A stretch of 64,000 nucleotides of DNA, from contig LJCX01000027.1 in the NCBI GenBank assembly GCA_001298545.1, forward strand, positions 1 to 64,000, given 5' to 3'. Below, piece after piece: positions 15,626 through 24,192 of this stretch. Position 1 is the first letter of the stretch. Each line of letters opens with the position of its first letter. The translations under genes were made by a program, and so were the position numbers. The notes beneath the pieces are model-generated. The model searched no databases. It was given only the letters and a program-made list of their open reading frames with translations, and was not told where the DNA came from. This DNA is from Actinobacteria bacterium OV320. GTDB taxonomy: Bacteria > Actinomycetota > Actinomycetes > Streptomycetales > Streptomycetaceae.

Positions 15626-16459
15626 GTGACCGAGAACGCGCCGACCGTCGAAGCGGCCGCCCAGTCCCCGTACCTCCGTATCGACACCTCCCGGCCGCAC
15701 ACCGCCCGCATCTGGAACTACTGGCTCGGCGGCAGGGACAACTACGAGGTCGACCGGGCCACCGGGGACCGGATCAGGGAGTTACATCCGGGCATCGGCG
15801 CATACGCCCGCGCCGACCGGCTCTTCCTGGGCCGTGCCGTGCGGCACCTGGTGACCGAGGCCGGTGTCCGGCAGTTCCTCGACGTCGGGACCGGGCTGCC
15901 CACCGCGGACAACACGCACGAGGTGGCGCAGCGCCTCGCCCCGGATTCCCGGATCGTCTACGTCGACAACGACCCGCTGGTCCTGGCACACGCCCGCGCC
16001 CTGCTCACCAGCACGCCCGAGGGCCGTACCGACTATCTGGACGAGGATCTGCGCAACGTCGACGCGCTCCTCGAACACGCCGCGAAGACACTGGACTTCG
16101 ACGCGCCCGTAGCCCTGATGCTGCTCGGCGTGGTCATCTTCGTCGGCGACGACGAGGACCCGTACGGCCTGGTGCGGCGCCTGGTCGACCGGCTGCCCGC
16201 GGGCAGTCATCTGGTGCTCTCGCACACCGTCACCAGCCCGGCGATGCCCGATGTGGACGAGGCCGTCACGTTCTGGAACGAGCACGGCACGCCGAAGCTG
16301 ACCCAGCGCACCCCGAAGGACGTGGCCCGCTTCTTCGACGGTCTGGAGCTGCTGGAGCCGGGCGTGGTGTCCTGCTCGCGCTGGCGTCCGCGGGACATCG
16401 CGGGCGGGGCCGAACCGGACGAGGTCGCGATGTTCGGCGGGGTGGCACGCAAACCGTGA
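15626..16459 (+). CDS. SAM-dependent methyltransferase, DUF574 family
   Basis: 277 residues from GTG 15626. The diagnostic start RIDTSRPHTARIWNYWLGG and GRDNYEVDRATGD are those of the actinobacterial DUF574 methyltransferases, which are numerous in Streptomyces and mostly uncharacterised. The SAM motif is FLDVGTGLPT, followed by YVDNDPLVLAHARALL. Codon 53 is TTA (15782-15784), a rare codon that ties translation to the bldA tRNA and hence to late growth. The substrate is unknown. Confidence 0.9.
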   Translation: MTENAPTVEAAAQSPYLRIDTSRPHTARIWNYWLGGRDNYEVDRATGDRIRELHPGIGAYARADRLFLGRAVRHLVTEAGVRQFLDVGTGLPTADNTHEVAQRLAPDSRIVYVDNDPLVLAHARALLTSTPEGRTDYLDEDLRNVDALLEHAAKTLDFDAPVALMLLGVVIFVGDDEDPYGLVRRLVDRLPAGSHLVLSHTVTSPAMPDVDEAVTFWNEHGTPKLTQRTPKDVARFFDGLELLEPGVVSCSRWRPRDIAGGAEPDEVAMFGGVARKP

Positions 16460-16511
16460 GGTGATCACCTCCGCGCTGAACGCTGCGGGGTCCTCGCACG
16501 TATGGAGGTGA
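16458..16511. promoter_or_regulatory. Palindrome GAGGTGATCACCTC with a third half-site
   Basis: A perfect 14-base palindrome (16458-16471) overlaps the methyltransferase stop. GGAGGTGA (16504-16511) repeats the half-site about four helical turns away. It lies in the 119-base region before the protease gene and looks like a regulator binding array. The TCACCTCC/GGAGGTGA pair could also fold into a long-loop hairpin. Confidence 0.4.
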
Positions 16512-16578
16512 GGGCACTCAACGACCGGAGCGCCCCGCGGTGTTGAGGCCGTGCGTTCGGGGTTTCGGGAGCCATGAC

Positions 16579-17970
16579 ATGAGGCATGTACGACGACGGA
16601 CCGTCCGGCGAGTGACACGGCTGGCGGCCGTCGGCGGACTCCTCCTGGGAGGGGCCATGGTCACGCAGGCGGCCATGGCGAGCGAGCCGGGCGGCACGGC
16701 CGCGGCGCCGCGCAGTGCGGCGGAGTCCGTCGTCACGAATCCGGGGGCGACCCTCGTCAAGAAGCTCGGCACCTCGCGCACGGCGGGCACCTGGCTCGGC
16801 GCCGACGGGCGCCCGGTCGTCGCCGTCACCGACGAGGAGACGGCCGACACGGTCCGGGCGGCGGGCGCCGAGGCCAGGGTCGTCCCGCACAGCATGAACG
16901 AGCTCAAGTCGGCCACGGCCACCTTGCGTTCGGCGCCCAAGGTGCCCGGCACCGCCTGGGTGATGGACTACCGGACGAACCAGGTCGTCGTGCAGGCCGA
17001 CAGCACCGTGTCGGCCGGCGACTGGTCACAGCTGACGCAGACGGCCACCGGCATCGGCAGCTTCGTCCGCATGGAGCGCACCACCGGCGAGTTCACCACC
17101 CGGATCAACGGCGCCCAGCCGATCCTGTCGACCGGCGGACGCTGTTCGGCCGGCTTCAACGTGACCAACGGGACGAACGACTTCATCCTCACCGCCGGAC
17201 ACTGCGGGCCCACCGGCTCCACCTGGTTCGCGGACAACCAGGCCAAGCAGCAGGTGGGCCGGACGGTGAACTCCAACTTCCCCGGCGGCGACTTCTCCCT
17301 GGTGCAGTACGCGAGCGGCAAGGCCGGCGCGGGCGCCGACGTGGTGGCCATCGGCAACGGCAACGGGGTGCGGATCACGGGCACCGGCGACGCGGCCGTC
17401 GGCCAGCGGGTCTTCCGCAGCGGCAGCACCAGCGGGTTGCGTGACGGCGAGGTCACCGGTCTGGACGCGACGGTGAACTATCCGGAGGGCACGGTCAGCG
17501 GGCTCATCGAGACGAGCGTGTGCGCCGAACCGGGCGACAGCGGTGGTCCGATGTTCTCCGACGGCATCGCCCTCGGTGTCACCTCGGGCGGCAGCGGCGA
17601 CTGCACCACCGGCGGGACGACGTTCTTCCAGCCGGTGACCAGGGCGCTGGCCCAGCTCGGCGTCCAGCTGATCGTGGCCGCCCCCTCCGACAACACCGGC
17701 GCGTCCACCTCGTCCGCCGACCCCGCGCCGTCGGCCTCCTCGACCCAGGCGGGGCTCTCCCCGGGCGCGGCGTCGCCGGGCACGACCACTCCGGTGACGG
17801 AGAGCGGAGTCGGCGAGACCCTGGCCGCCCGGCTGACCGACCCCAGGAACATCGGCCCCGGTCTGCTGGTCATCGCGGGCAGTATGGTCGCGCTCGTCGC
17901 GACCCGGTACTTCCGCGCCGAGCAGGACCGCAAGGCCTACCAGCGGTACTACTCGGCGACATGGGGGTGA
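16579..17970 (+). CDS. Membrane-tethered S1 (streptogrisin/alpha-lytic type) protease
   Basis: 463 residues from ATG 16579. In order: a twin-arginine-like start and signal peptide (MRHVRRRTVRRVTRLAAVGG), a pro-region (about 40-180), and an S1 catalytic domain (about 180-375) with His in ILTAGHCGPTG, Asp in GGDFSLVQY and Ser in EPGDSGGPMF. Next come a Ser/Thr/Pro-rich spacer, one membrane helix (GPGLLVIAGSMVALVATRYF) and the short tail AEQDRKAYQRYYSATWG. Family members are usually released; the C-terminal helix should keep this one on the cell surface, with the tail probably inside. Confidence 0.87.
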   Translation: MRHVRRRTVRRVTRLAAVGGLLLGGAMVTQAAMASEPGGTAAAPRSAAESVVTNPGATLVKKLGTSRTAGTWLGADGRPVVAVTDEETADTVRAAGAEARVVPHSMNELKSATATLRSAPKVPGTAWVMDYRTNQVVVQADSTVSAGDWSQLTQTATGIGSFVRMERTTGEFTTRINGAQPILSTGGRCSAGFNVTNGTNDFILTAGHCGPTGSTWFADNQAKQQVGRTVNSNFPGGDFSLVQYASGKAGAGADVVAIGNGNGVRITGTGDAAVGQRVFRSGSTSGLRDGEVTGLDATVNYPEGTVSGLIETSVCAEPGDSGGPMFSDGIALGVTSGGSGDCTTGGTTFFQPVTRALAQLGVQLIVAAPSDNTGASTSSADPAPSASSTQAGLSPGAASPGTTTPVTESGVGETLAARLTDPRNIGPGLLVIAGSMVALVATRYFRAEQDRKAYQRYYSATWG

Positions 17971-18030
17971 CGGCTGGGGGGTGCCCGGTGCGGGGCGCCG
18001 CCGTCGGGCGGCCCCGCGGCCGGGTGGTCG

Positions 18031-18201
18031 TCAGGCCGCTTCGACGGAGGACGGAGCGGCGGCCCACTCCAGGACGAGCCGCTGGTATTCCGCACGCTGC
18101 TCGACGCTCAGTGTCCCGCCCGACCGGAGCCACAGGGCCCGGATCTCCTCGTTGACCTCTGCGGCCGATCGCTCGGAGAGGGATTCAACAGTGGTGGACA
18201 T
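18031..18201 (-). CDS. Small conserved protein, 56 residues
   Basis: ATG 18201 to TGA 18031. The sequence MSTTVESLSERSAAEVNEEI, RALWLRSGG and EQRAEYQRLVLEWAAA is amphipathic and helical, acidic at the start, without Cys or membrane segment. Codon use is normal for Streptomyces. Small proteins of this kind occur widely in the genus, but I cannot name the family. It lies downstream of the ROK regulator on the same strand, with its own promoter-like region containing a palindrome (18267-18288). A toxin-antitoxin or anti-sigma-like binding role is conceivable but not supported. Confidence 0.6.
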   Translation of the reverse strand: MSTTVESLSERSAAEVNEEIRALWLRSGGTLSVEQRAEYQRLVLEWAAAPSSVEAA

Positions 18202-18266
18202 GGCGTGAAGCTTACGGCTTCGGAAGTGAAGACCACGTGAGTCATCACGAACGAACCGGACAAAAC

Positions 18267-18297
18267 GGACGTGTTACTGATCACGTCCATCTGTCAA
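18267..18297 (-). promoter_or_regulatory. TTGACA box and GGACGTG/CACGTCC palindrome before the 56-residue gene
   Basis: On the minus strand TTGACA lies at 18297-18292. The perfect inverted repeat GGACGTG (18267-18273) / CACGTCC (18282-18288) with an eight-base spacer follows in the space up to the expected -10. Confidence 0.4.
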
Positions 18298-18312
18298 CCC
18301 CCAGCGCGCGAT

Positions 18313-19473
18313 TCACCCCTGCGCGGCGCCGAGGACCAGCACCTGAATGGCCAGCACGGCGGCGCCGCGCGCCCAGTCGTGGAAGTCCGACACCTTGGTC
18401 TCCAGGGCCACCGGGGCGGCCAGCGGATGCCGGTGGGCGCGGACGGCCGCCTCCACCGTCGCCCCGCCGACGTCCATCAGGCCGACCCCTTCACCGGCGA
18501 GCAGGATCTTCTGCGGCATGACGAAGTGGGCGATCTGCGCGATCAGGGTGCCCAGCGCGCGGGCCGCCTCGTCGACGACCCGGGCGGGCATCGGCTCCCC
18601 GGCCGCGGCCAGGGCGAGGATCTCCTCGTACGTGTGCTCAACGCCGGTGGCGGCCTGGACCTGGTAGCGGATGCTGGGGATGGTCAGCAGCGAGACGGCG
18701 CTGCCGCGTTCCCCGTCGGGGGTGAGCGGGCCGCTGGGGTCGATGATGATGTGCCGGCCGAAGCCGCCGTCCTCCTCGACGCAGGGCACCCGCCTGCCTG
18801 ACAGGACCAGGCCGTAGCCGAAGCCCGCGCCGATGGTGAGGACCACGAACCGGTCGAGCCCGCGGCCCGCGCCGAACCAGGTCTCGGCCTCCACCAGGGC
18901 GGCGACGTCGTTCTCCAGGACCACGGGCAGCCCGGTGCGCTCCTCGACCAGTGCGGCCAGCGGGATGTCCCGCCAGCCCAGGAAGGGCGACTCCCCGACC
19001 GTCGCACGGTCCTCGACCCGCCCGCCCACCCCGATGCCGATCCCGGCGAGGCCGGGATGGGCGCGGGCCAGTTCGTCGGTCATCTCACCCAGCAGCGCGA
19101 CGACCTCTTCGGGGTCGTGCGTGCGGAGCGGGCGGTCGTGACGGGCGACGATGTCGCTGCGCAGGGTGGTGACGACGCCGTACACCATGTCACCGGTGAT
19201 CTTGAAGCCGATGAAGGAGCGGGACTGGGCGACCACGTCGAGCGGCTGTGAGGGGCGCCCCTGCCGCGTCTCCTCCGCGGTGCCCCCGTCGGGCACCTCG
19301 ACCAGCAGTCCCGACTCGATCAGCGGTTTGGTCAGCCGGGTGAGGCTGCCGGCGGAGAGGTTGAGCCGCCGCGCGAGGTCGGTGCGCGAGAGGGGGCCGT
19401 GGACGAGCACCTCGATGGCGACCGAGCGCTCCCCCGGGCTCAGCGGCAGCCAGCTGGCGGTACCTGTGGTCAT
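18313..19473 (-). CDS. ROK family transcriptional regulator
   Basis: 386 residues from ATG 19473. N-terminal winged helix-turn-helix (ERSVAIEVLVHGPLSRTDLARR, LSAGSLTRLTKPLIESGLL) followed by a ROK sugar-binding/kinase-like fold (GIGIGVGGRVE, VLENDVAALVEAETWFGAGRG, TIGAGFGYGLVLSGR). The CxCGxxGCxE zinc motif of many ROK proteins is replaced by sequence around CVEEDGGFGRHIII, which keeps little of it. It is divergent from the carbohydrate ABC operon and probably represses it until the transported sugar or a derivative binds. Two matching 19-base sites in the shared intergenic region are candidate operators. Confidence 0.9.
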   Translation of the reverse strand: MTTGTASWLPLSPGERSVAIEVLVHGPLSRTDLARRLNLSAGSLTRLTKPLIESGLLVEVPDGGTAEETRQGRPSQPLDVVAQSRSFIGFKITGDMVYGVVTTLRSDIVARHDRPLRTHDPEEVVALLGEMTDELARAHPGLAGIGIGVGGRVEDRATVGESPFLGWRDIPLAALVEERTGLPVVLENDVAALVEAETWFGAGRGLDRFVVLTIGAGFGYGLVLSGRRVPCVEEDGGFGRHIIIDPSGPLTPDGERGSAVSLLTIPSIRYQVQAATGVEHTYEEILALAAAGEPMPARVVDEAARALGTLIAQIAHFVMPQKILLAGEGVGLMDVGGATVEAAVRAHRHPLAAPVALETKVSDFHDWARGAAVLAIQVLVLGAAQG

Positions 19474-19502
19474 GAGGGTCAGACTCCCACACCATCGCTG
19501 AT

Positions 19503-19521
19503 TTATTTCGCCTTGGAAGTA
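19503..19521. promoter_or_regulatory. Candidate ROK operator, copy 1
   Basis: TTATTTCGCCTTGGAAGTA, near the regulator's own start. It matches copy 2 at 14 of 19 positions with the same length and orientation. Confidence 0.5.
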
Positions 19522-19573
19522 TCTAGGTCAGCATACGGGCCGTACGGCCGCCGCAAAAGATGTTCCCCGACCC

Positions 19574-19605
19574 CTTGACGGCTGGATTCTTTCGCCACAA
19601 AAGTA
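19574..19605 (+). promoter_or_regulatory. -35 box and candidate ROK operator copy 2 of the ABC operon
   Basis: TTGACG (19574-19579) is followed at 19587-19605 by TTCTTTCGCCACAAAAGTA, the second operator copy, which covers the expected -10 position (17-base spacer to CAAAAG). A protein bound there would block the promoter. Confidence 0.5.
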
Positions 19606-19645
19606 AGTGCCGAGGACGAGCCGCCGCGGACAAGGGAGTCTCACG

Positions 19646-20614
19646 ATGACCATCGCCTCCAGCAGCCCACCGTCGCGCCTGCCACCGGGCGGCGCCGAGC
19701 GGACCGCGACCAGGTCGAGCACGGACCGGCGGCCGGGGACGGGAGAGAACCGGGGTGACGGGCGGCTCGCCGCCGTGTTCATCGGGCCGGCCCTGCTGGG
19801 ATTCGTCGTCTTCCTGCTCTGGCCGACACTGCGCGGCATCTACCTGAGCTTCACCCGCTTCAACCTGCTCACACCGGCGGAATGGGTGGGCCTCGACAAT
19901 TACGTGCGCATGGCGCACGACCCGATCTTCTGGAGCTCCCTCAGGGTCACGGTCGTCTACGTGATCATCAACATCGGAGTGCAGACTGTCTCGGCGCTGG
20001 CGATCGCCGTACTGCTCCAGCGGCTGACGCAGTCGGCGCTGCTGCGCGGGATCGTGCTCACGCCGTATCTGATGTCGAACGTCGTCGCCGGCATCGTCTG
20101 GCTGTGGATCCTGGACACCCAGCTCGGCGTCGGCAACGAGATCGTCGCGGCGCTCGGTTTCGACCGCATCCCGTTCCTGGCCGACGAGACCTGGGCGATC
20201 CCCACGATCGCCCTGATCAATGTGTGGCGGCACGTCGGCTACACCGCGCTGCTGCTGTTCGCCGGCCTCCAGGCCATCCCGAACGACATGTACGAGGCGG
20301 CGAAGGTGGACGGCGCGAGCGAGTGGCGGATGTTCTGGCGGATCACCATGCCGCTGCTGCGTCCGGTCCTCGCGGTCGTGCTGATCATGACGGTGATCGG
20401 TTCGTTCCAGGTGTTCGACACCGTCGCCGTGACCACCAGGGGCGGCCCGGCGGACGCCACCAACGTCCTCCAGTACTACATCTACGGCGCCGCCTTCGGC
20501 CGCTTCCAGTTCGGCTACGCCTCCGCGATGTCGGTGGCCCTGCTCGTCGTGCTCAGCGCGATCACCTTCGTCCAGTACCGGCTCACCCGAGCCGGACAGA
20601 CCGACCTCGGCTGA
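19646..20614 (+). CDS. Carbohydrate ABC transporter permease, MalF type
   Basis: 322 residues from ATG 19646, after AAGGGAG. About six membrane helices begin at residue 45 (AAVFIGPALLGFVVFLLWP). The cytoplasmic EAA loop EAAKVDGASEWRMFWRITMP, which docks the ATPase, is intact. It is the first gene of a four-gene operon with a second permease, a lipoprotein and a dehydrogenase. There is no ATPase gene, so a shared ATPase such as MsiK encoded elsewhere probably drives it. The divergent ROK gene is the likely regulator. Confidence 0.9.
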   Translation: MTIASSSPPSRLPPGGAERTATRSSTDRRPGTGENRGDGRLAAVFIGPALLGFVVFLLWPTLRGIYLSFTRFNLLTPAEWVGLDNYVRMAHDPIFWSSLRVTVVYVIINIGVQTVSALAIAVLLQRLTQSALLRGIVLTPYLMSNVVAGIVWLWILDTQLGVGNEIVAALGFDRIPFLADETWAIPTIALINVWRHVGYTALLLFAGLQAIPNDMYEAAKVDGASEWRMFWRITMPLLRPVLAVVLIMTVIGSFQVFDTVAVTTRGGPADATNVLQYYIYGAAFGRFQFGYASAMSVALLVVLSAITFVQYRLTRAGQTDLG

Positions 20615-20629
20615 GCGGAAGGAGTCGAC

Positions 20630-21568
20630 ATGACCGCTGTGACCGTCCCGACGGCACCGGCACCACAGGCGACACCCGTACGGCCCGTCAGGCGCCGGCC
20701 CACCCCCGGGCGGATCGTGGCCTGGGTGGTGCTGGCCGTGATCGTGCTCGTCACCCTGGTGCCGTTCTACTGGATCCTGCGCACCGCGCTGTCCACCAAC
20801 TCCGGGCTCGCCGCGAGCCCGGGCGATCCCCTGCCGGTCGACCCGACCGCGGGCGGCTTCGAACGAGCGCTCGGCCTGCAGTCCACCAAGGAGGCGATCG
20901 CCCAGGGCGGTGCGGGCGGCGGGCTGAGGTTCTGGCGGTATCTGCTCAACTCGGTGGTCGTCTCGACCCTCGTCACCGTCTGCCAGATCTTCTTCTCCGC
21001 CATGGCCGCGTACGCCTTCGCCCGCCTTCGCTGGCGCGGCCGGGACCAGGTGTTCACCCTGTTCCTCGCCGGTCTGATGGTCCCGACCATCTTCACCCTG
21101 CTGCCGAACTTCGTCCTCATCAAGGAACTCGGCCTGGTGGACTCCCTGTTGGGGATCGCCCTGCCCACGATGTTCATGACGCCGTTCGCGGTGTTCTTCC
21201 TGCGCCAGTTCTTCATGAACGTTCCGCGAGAGGTCGAGGAAGCGGCACTGCTCGACGGCGCGGGGAAGGTACGGATCTTCTTCCGGGTACTGCTGCCGAT
21301 GGCGTCCACGCCGGTACTGACCCTGGCCGTGCTGACGTACATCACCTCCTGGAACGACTACTTCTGGCCGTTGATGGTGTCCTACAGCGACGGCTCACGG
21401 GTGCTCACCGTGGCGCTGGCCGTCTTCCGGGCACAGACCCCGCAGACCGGCACCGACTGGTCGGGCCTGATGGCGGCGACGCTGATCGCCGCCCTGCCCA
21501 TGCTCGTGCTCTTCGGGTTCTTCGCCCGCCGCATCGTCAGCACCATCAGCTTCACCGGGATCAAGTAA
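20630..21568 (+). CDS. Carbohydrate ABC transporter permease, MalG type
   Basis: 312 residues from ATG 20630, preceded by GGAAGGAG. The first helix (IVAWVVLAVIVLVTLVPFYWI) is followed by a large outside loop and the usual CUT1 layout. The EAA loop reads VPREVEEAALLDGAGKVRIF. It pairs with the upstream permease to form the membrane channel. Its TAA stop shares one base with the ATG of the next gene, so translation is probably coupled. Confidence 0.9.
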   Translation: MTAVTVPTAPAPQATPVRPVRRRPTPGRIVAWVVLAVIVLVTLVPFYWILRTALSTNSGLAASPGDPLPVDPTAGGFERALGLQSTKEAIAQGGAGGGLRFWRYLLNSVVVSTLVTVCQIFFSAMAAYAFARLRWRGRDQVFTLFLAGLMVPTIFTLLPNFVLIKELGLVDSLLGIALPTMFMTPFAVFFLRQFFMNVPREVEEAALLDGAGKVRIFFRVLLPMASTPVLTLAVLTYITSWNDYFWPLMVSYSDGSRVLTVALAVFRAQTPQTGTDWSGLMAATLIAALPMLVLFGFFARRIVSTISFTGIK

Positions 21569-22926
21569 TGGGGACGGACATGCGGATACGGATGCGTACG
21601 CTCACCGCACTGGCCGGGGTGCTCGGGCTGTCCCTGGTGAGCGGCTGCGCCCAGGGGGGCGCCGGCTCGTCGGCGGACACGGTGACGTACTGGCTGTGGG
21701 ACGCCAACCAGCAGCCCGCCTACGAGGCGTGCGCGCAGGACTTCGAGAAGCAGAACCCCGGACTCACCGTGAAGATCACCCAGTTGGGCTGGGACGACTA
21801 CTGGACCAAGCTCACCGCGAGCTTCATCGCGGGCACCGAGCCGGACGTGTTCACCGACCACATCCAGAAGTTCGGCCAGTTCGCCGACCTGAAGGTGCTG
21901 GAACCGCTCGACGACCTGGGCATCGACGACGCCGACTACCAGCCGGGGCTCGGCGCCAACTGGATGGGCCAGGACGGCCGGCGCTACGGCGCCCCGAAGG
22001 ACTGGGACACCGTCGCCCTGTTCTACAACCGCGAGCTGGCGAAGGCCGCGGGCCTCACCGCCGCGCAGCTGAACGGCCTGTCCTGGAACCCCGAGGACGG
22101 CGGCACCTTCGAGAAGGCCATCGCGCATCTCACCGTCGACGACAAGGGCAGGCGGGGCGACGAGCCCGGCTTCGACAAGAACCACGTCAAGGTGTACGGC
22201 CTCGCCACCAACGGCGGCGGGGACGGCGACGGCCAGACCCAGTGGAGCACCTTCACCGCCTCCGCCGGCTGGACCTACACGGACCAGAAGCGGTGGGGCA
22301 CGAAGTACCGGTACGACAGCAAGACCTTCCAGTCGGTCGTCGAGTGGTACTTCGGCCTGGCGAAGAAGGGCTACATGGTGCCCTTCACCGACTACAACTC
22401 CCAGTCCAACCAGGCCAACACCCAGGTGGCCGCGGGCAAGGCGGCCGCCGCCTTCGACGGCGCGTGGATGATCTCGTCGTACGACGGTTTCAAGGGCCTG
22501 GACATCGGCACCGCCGTCACGCCCGCCGGCCCGTCCGGCAAGCGCGCCACGATGATGAACGGACTCGCCGACTCGATCACCAGGAACGCCCGCAACAAGG
22601 CGGGCGCGAAGAAGTGGGTCGCCTACCTGGCGTCGGACGCGTGCCAGCGGACGGTGGGGAGTTACGGGATCGTCTTCCCGGCGACGCCCGACGGCACGAA
22701 GGCCGCGGTGGCGGCGTACGAGAAGAAGGGCATCGACGTCGGCGCGTTCACCGAACCGGTCGCCGACGAGGCGGACTTCACCACCTTCTCGTATCCGATC
22801 ACCAACTACGCGGCCGACGTGTACGCGCTCATGCACCCCGCCATGCAGGACATCTTCGGCAACGGCAGCTCCGTGAGCGGTCTCGACCGGACCAACAGCC
22901 AGATCAACCTGATTCTCGACCAGTGA
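21568..22926 (+). CDS. Extracellular carbohydrate-binding lipoprotein (CUT1)
   Basis: 452 residues from ATG 21568; ATG 21580 may be the real start because the signal peptide begins MRIRMRTLTALAG. The lipobox is LVSGC, which anchors the protein after lipid attachment. The mature part shows the sugar-binding protein pattern VTYWLWDANQQPAYEACAQD, GTEPDVFTDH, KDWDTVALFYNRELAKAAG, AAAFDGAWMI. It delivers the sugar to the two permeases encoded upstream. The solute-binding gene usually comes first in such operons; here it follows the permeases. The sugar is not identifiable by eye. Confidence 0.9.
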   Translation: MGTDMRIRMRTLTALAGVLGLSLVSGCAQGGAGSSADTVTYWLWDANQQPAYEACAQDFEKQNPGLTVKITQLGWDDYWTKLTASFIAGTEPDVFTDHIQKFGQFADLKVLEPLDDLGIDDADYQPGLGANWMGQDGRRYGAPKDWDTVALFYNRELAKAAGLTAAQLNGLSWNPEDGGTFEKAIAHLTVDDKGRRGDEPGFDKNHVKVYGLATNGGGDGDGQTQWSTFTASAGWTYTDQKRWGTKYRYDSKTFQSVVEWYFGLAKKGYMVPFTDYNSQSNQANTQVAAGKAAAAFDGAWMISSYDGFKGLDIGTAVTPAGPSGKRATMMNGLADSITRNARNKAGAKKWVAYLASDACQRTVGSYGIVFPATPDGTKAAVAAYEKKGIDVGAFTEPVADEADFTTFSYPITNYAADVYALMHPAMQDIFGNGSSVSGLDRTNSQINLILDQ

Positions 22927-22941
22927 AGGGCACAGCCACCC

Positions 22942-24144
22942 ATGACGTTCTCCCTCGGCATCGTCGGTGCCGGACAGTTCTCGGGCCAGTTCGCCACGCT
23001 GTTCCTGGCCCACCCCGGCGTCGGTGACGTGTACGTCACCGATCTGCTGCCCGAGCGCGCCGAGCGGCTCGCCGCCGACGTGGGCCTGACCGGGACGTTC
23101 CCCAGCTACGAGGCGATGCTGGCGTCCGAGGCGGTCGACGCGGTCGCCGTCTTCACCCAGCGCTGGACGCACGGCCCGCTGGTTCTCCAGGGCCTGGAGG
23201 CGGGCAAGCACGTGTACTCCGCCGTCCCCATGGCGATCACCACCGAGGAGATCGCGGCGATCATCGACGCCGTCAGGGCGACCGGACTGACGTACATGAT
23301 GGGTGAGACCAGCCAGTACAACCCGGCGACCGTGCACGCCCGCAACCAGATCGCGGAAGGCGCCTTCGGACGGATCTTCTACGCCGAGGGCGACTACGTC
23401 CACGACATGGACCTCGGCTTCTACGAGGCCTACCGGTACAGCGGCGGCGAGAACTGGAAGGAGACCGCCAGCTATCCCCCGCTGCTGTACCCGACGCACT
23501 CGGTGGGCGGTGTCCTGGGAGCCTGGGGGACGCACGCGGTGAGCGTGTCGGCGATCGGGGTCGTCGACGAGCGGGGGGACGGCGTCTTCGACAAGGAGGT
23601 CAGCCTGTTCGGCAACGACTTCTCCAACGCCACCGCGCTGGTCGAGGTGGCGGGCGGTGGTTCGTTCCGCACCAACGAGTTCCGGCGGGTGGGATACCCG
23701 TCCCACATCCGCGAGTCCCGTTTCCGCTTCTTCGGTACCGAGGCGAGCATGGAGCAGCTCGCGACGGTGGCGCTGTGGCAGGACAAGAACGGGGTGAAGG
23801 ACATCAGCGAGCTGCTCGAACCCAAGCCCACCCTGTCCGCCGACGACCCGTCGCTCCAGCACATCGCGCCCGAACTGCGGGCCGCCTTCACCTCCGGTTC
23901 GGCACCGGTGCACGACCGCGCGCGACTGCCGCGGGAGTTCGACGAACTGCACAACGGGCACGAGGGCAGCCACCACTTCCTGGTGGACGACTTCGTGACC
24001 GCGGTCGGCACCCGTACGCTGCCGTCGGTGAACGCCTGGGTCGCGGCCCGCTACACCCTGCCGGGCATCATCGCGCACGAGTCCGCGCGGCAGGGCGGGG
24101 CCAGGCTGGAGATCCCGGACTTCGGGGACGCGCCCGGGGCGTGA
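22942..24144 (+). CDS. Gfo/Idh/MocA family oxidoreductase
   Basis: 400 residues from ATG 22942. N-terminal Rossmann domain (LGIVGAGQFSGQFATLFLA, then DVYVTDLLPERAERLAADVG), the family region EAGKHVYSAVPMAITTEEI where the usual catalytic Lys-Pro is Val-Pro, and the C-terminal substrate domain with GVLGAWGTHAVSV. Members oxidise or isomerise sugars and cyclitols with NAD(P). As the last gene of the ABC operon it probably handles the imported sugar. Replacement of EKP by SAVP at the position that usually holds the catalytic lysine should be checked. Confidence 0.88.
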   Translation: MTFSLGIVGAGQFSGQFATLFLAHPGVGDVYVTDLLPERAERLAADVGLTGTFPSYEAMLASEAVDAVAVFTQRWTHGPLVLQGLEAGKHVYSAVPMAITTEEIAAIIDAVRATGLTYMMGETSQYNPATVHARNQIAEGAFGRIFYAEGDYVHDMDLGFYEAYRYSGGENWKETASYPPLLYPTHSVGGVLGAWGTHAVSVSAIGVVDERGDGVFDKEVSLFGNDFSNATALVEVAGGGSFRTNEFRRVGYPSHIRESRFRFFGTEASMEQLATVALWQDKNGVKDISELLEPKPTLSADDPSLQHIAPELRAAFTSGSAPVHDRARLPREFDELHNGHEGSHHFLVDDFVTAVGTRTLPSVNAWVAARYTLPGIIAHESARQGGARLEIPDFGDAPGA

Positions 24145-24163
24145 CGCCCGGGACGGCCGGGCG
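24145..24163. terminator. Hairpin between convergent genes
   Basis: CGCCCGG and CCGGGCG pair around GACGG directly after the dehydrogenase stop. Confidence 0.5.
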
Positions 24164-24192
24164 CCCGCGCCACGTCAGTGACCGGGGCGGAC

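Noticed and set aside
21382..24078. An 898-codon minus-strand frame under the sugar transporter genes
   Set aside because: It mirrors well-supported plus-strand genes and its product is Gly/Val/Asp-biased low complexity without domains.
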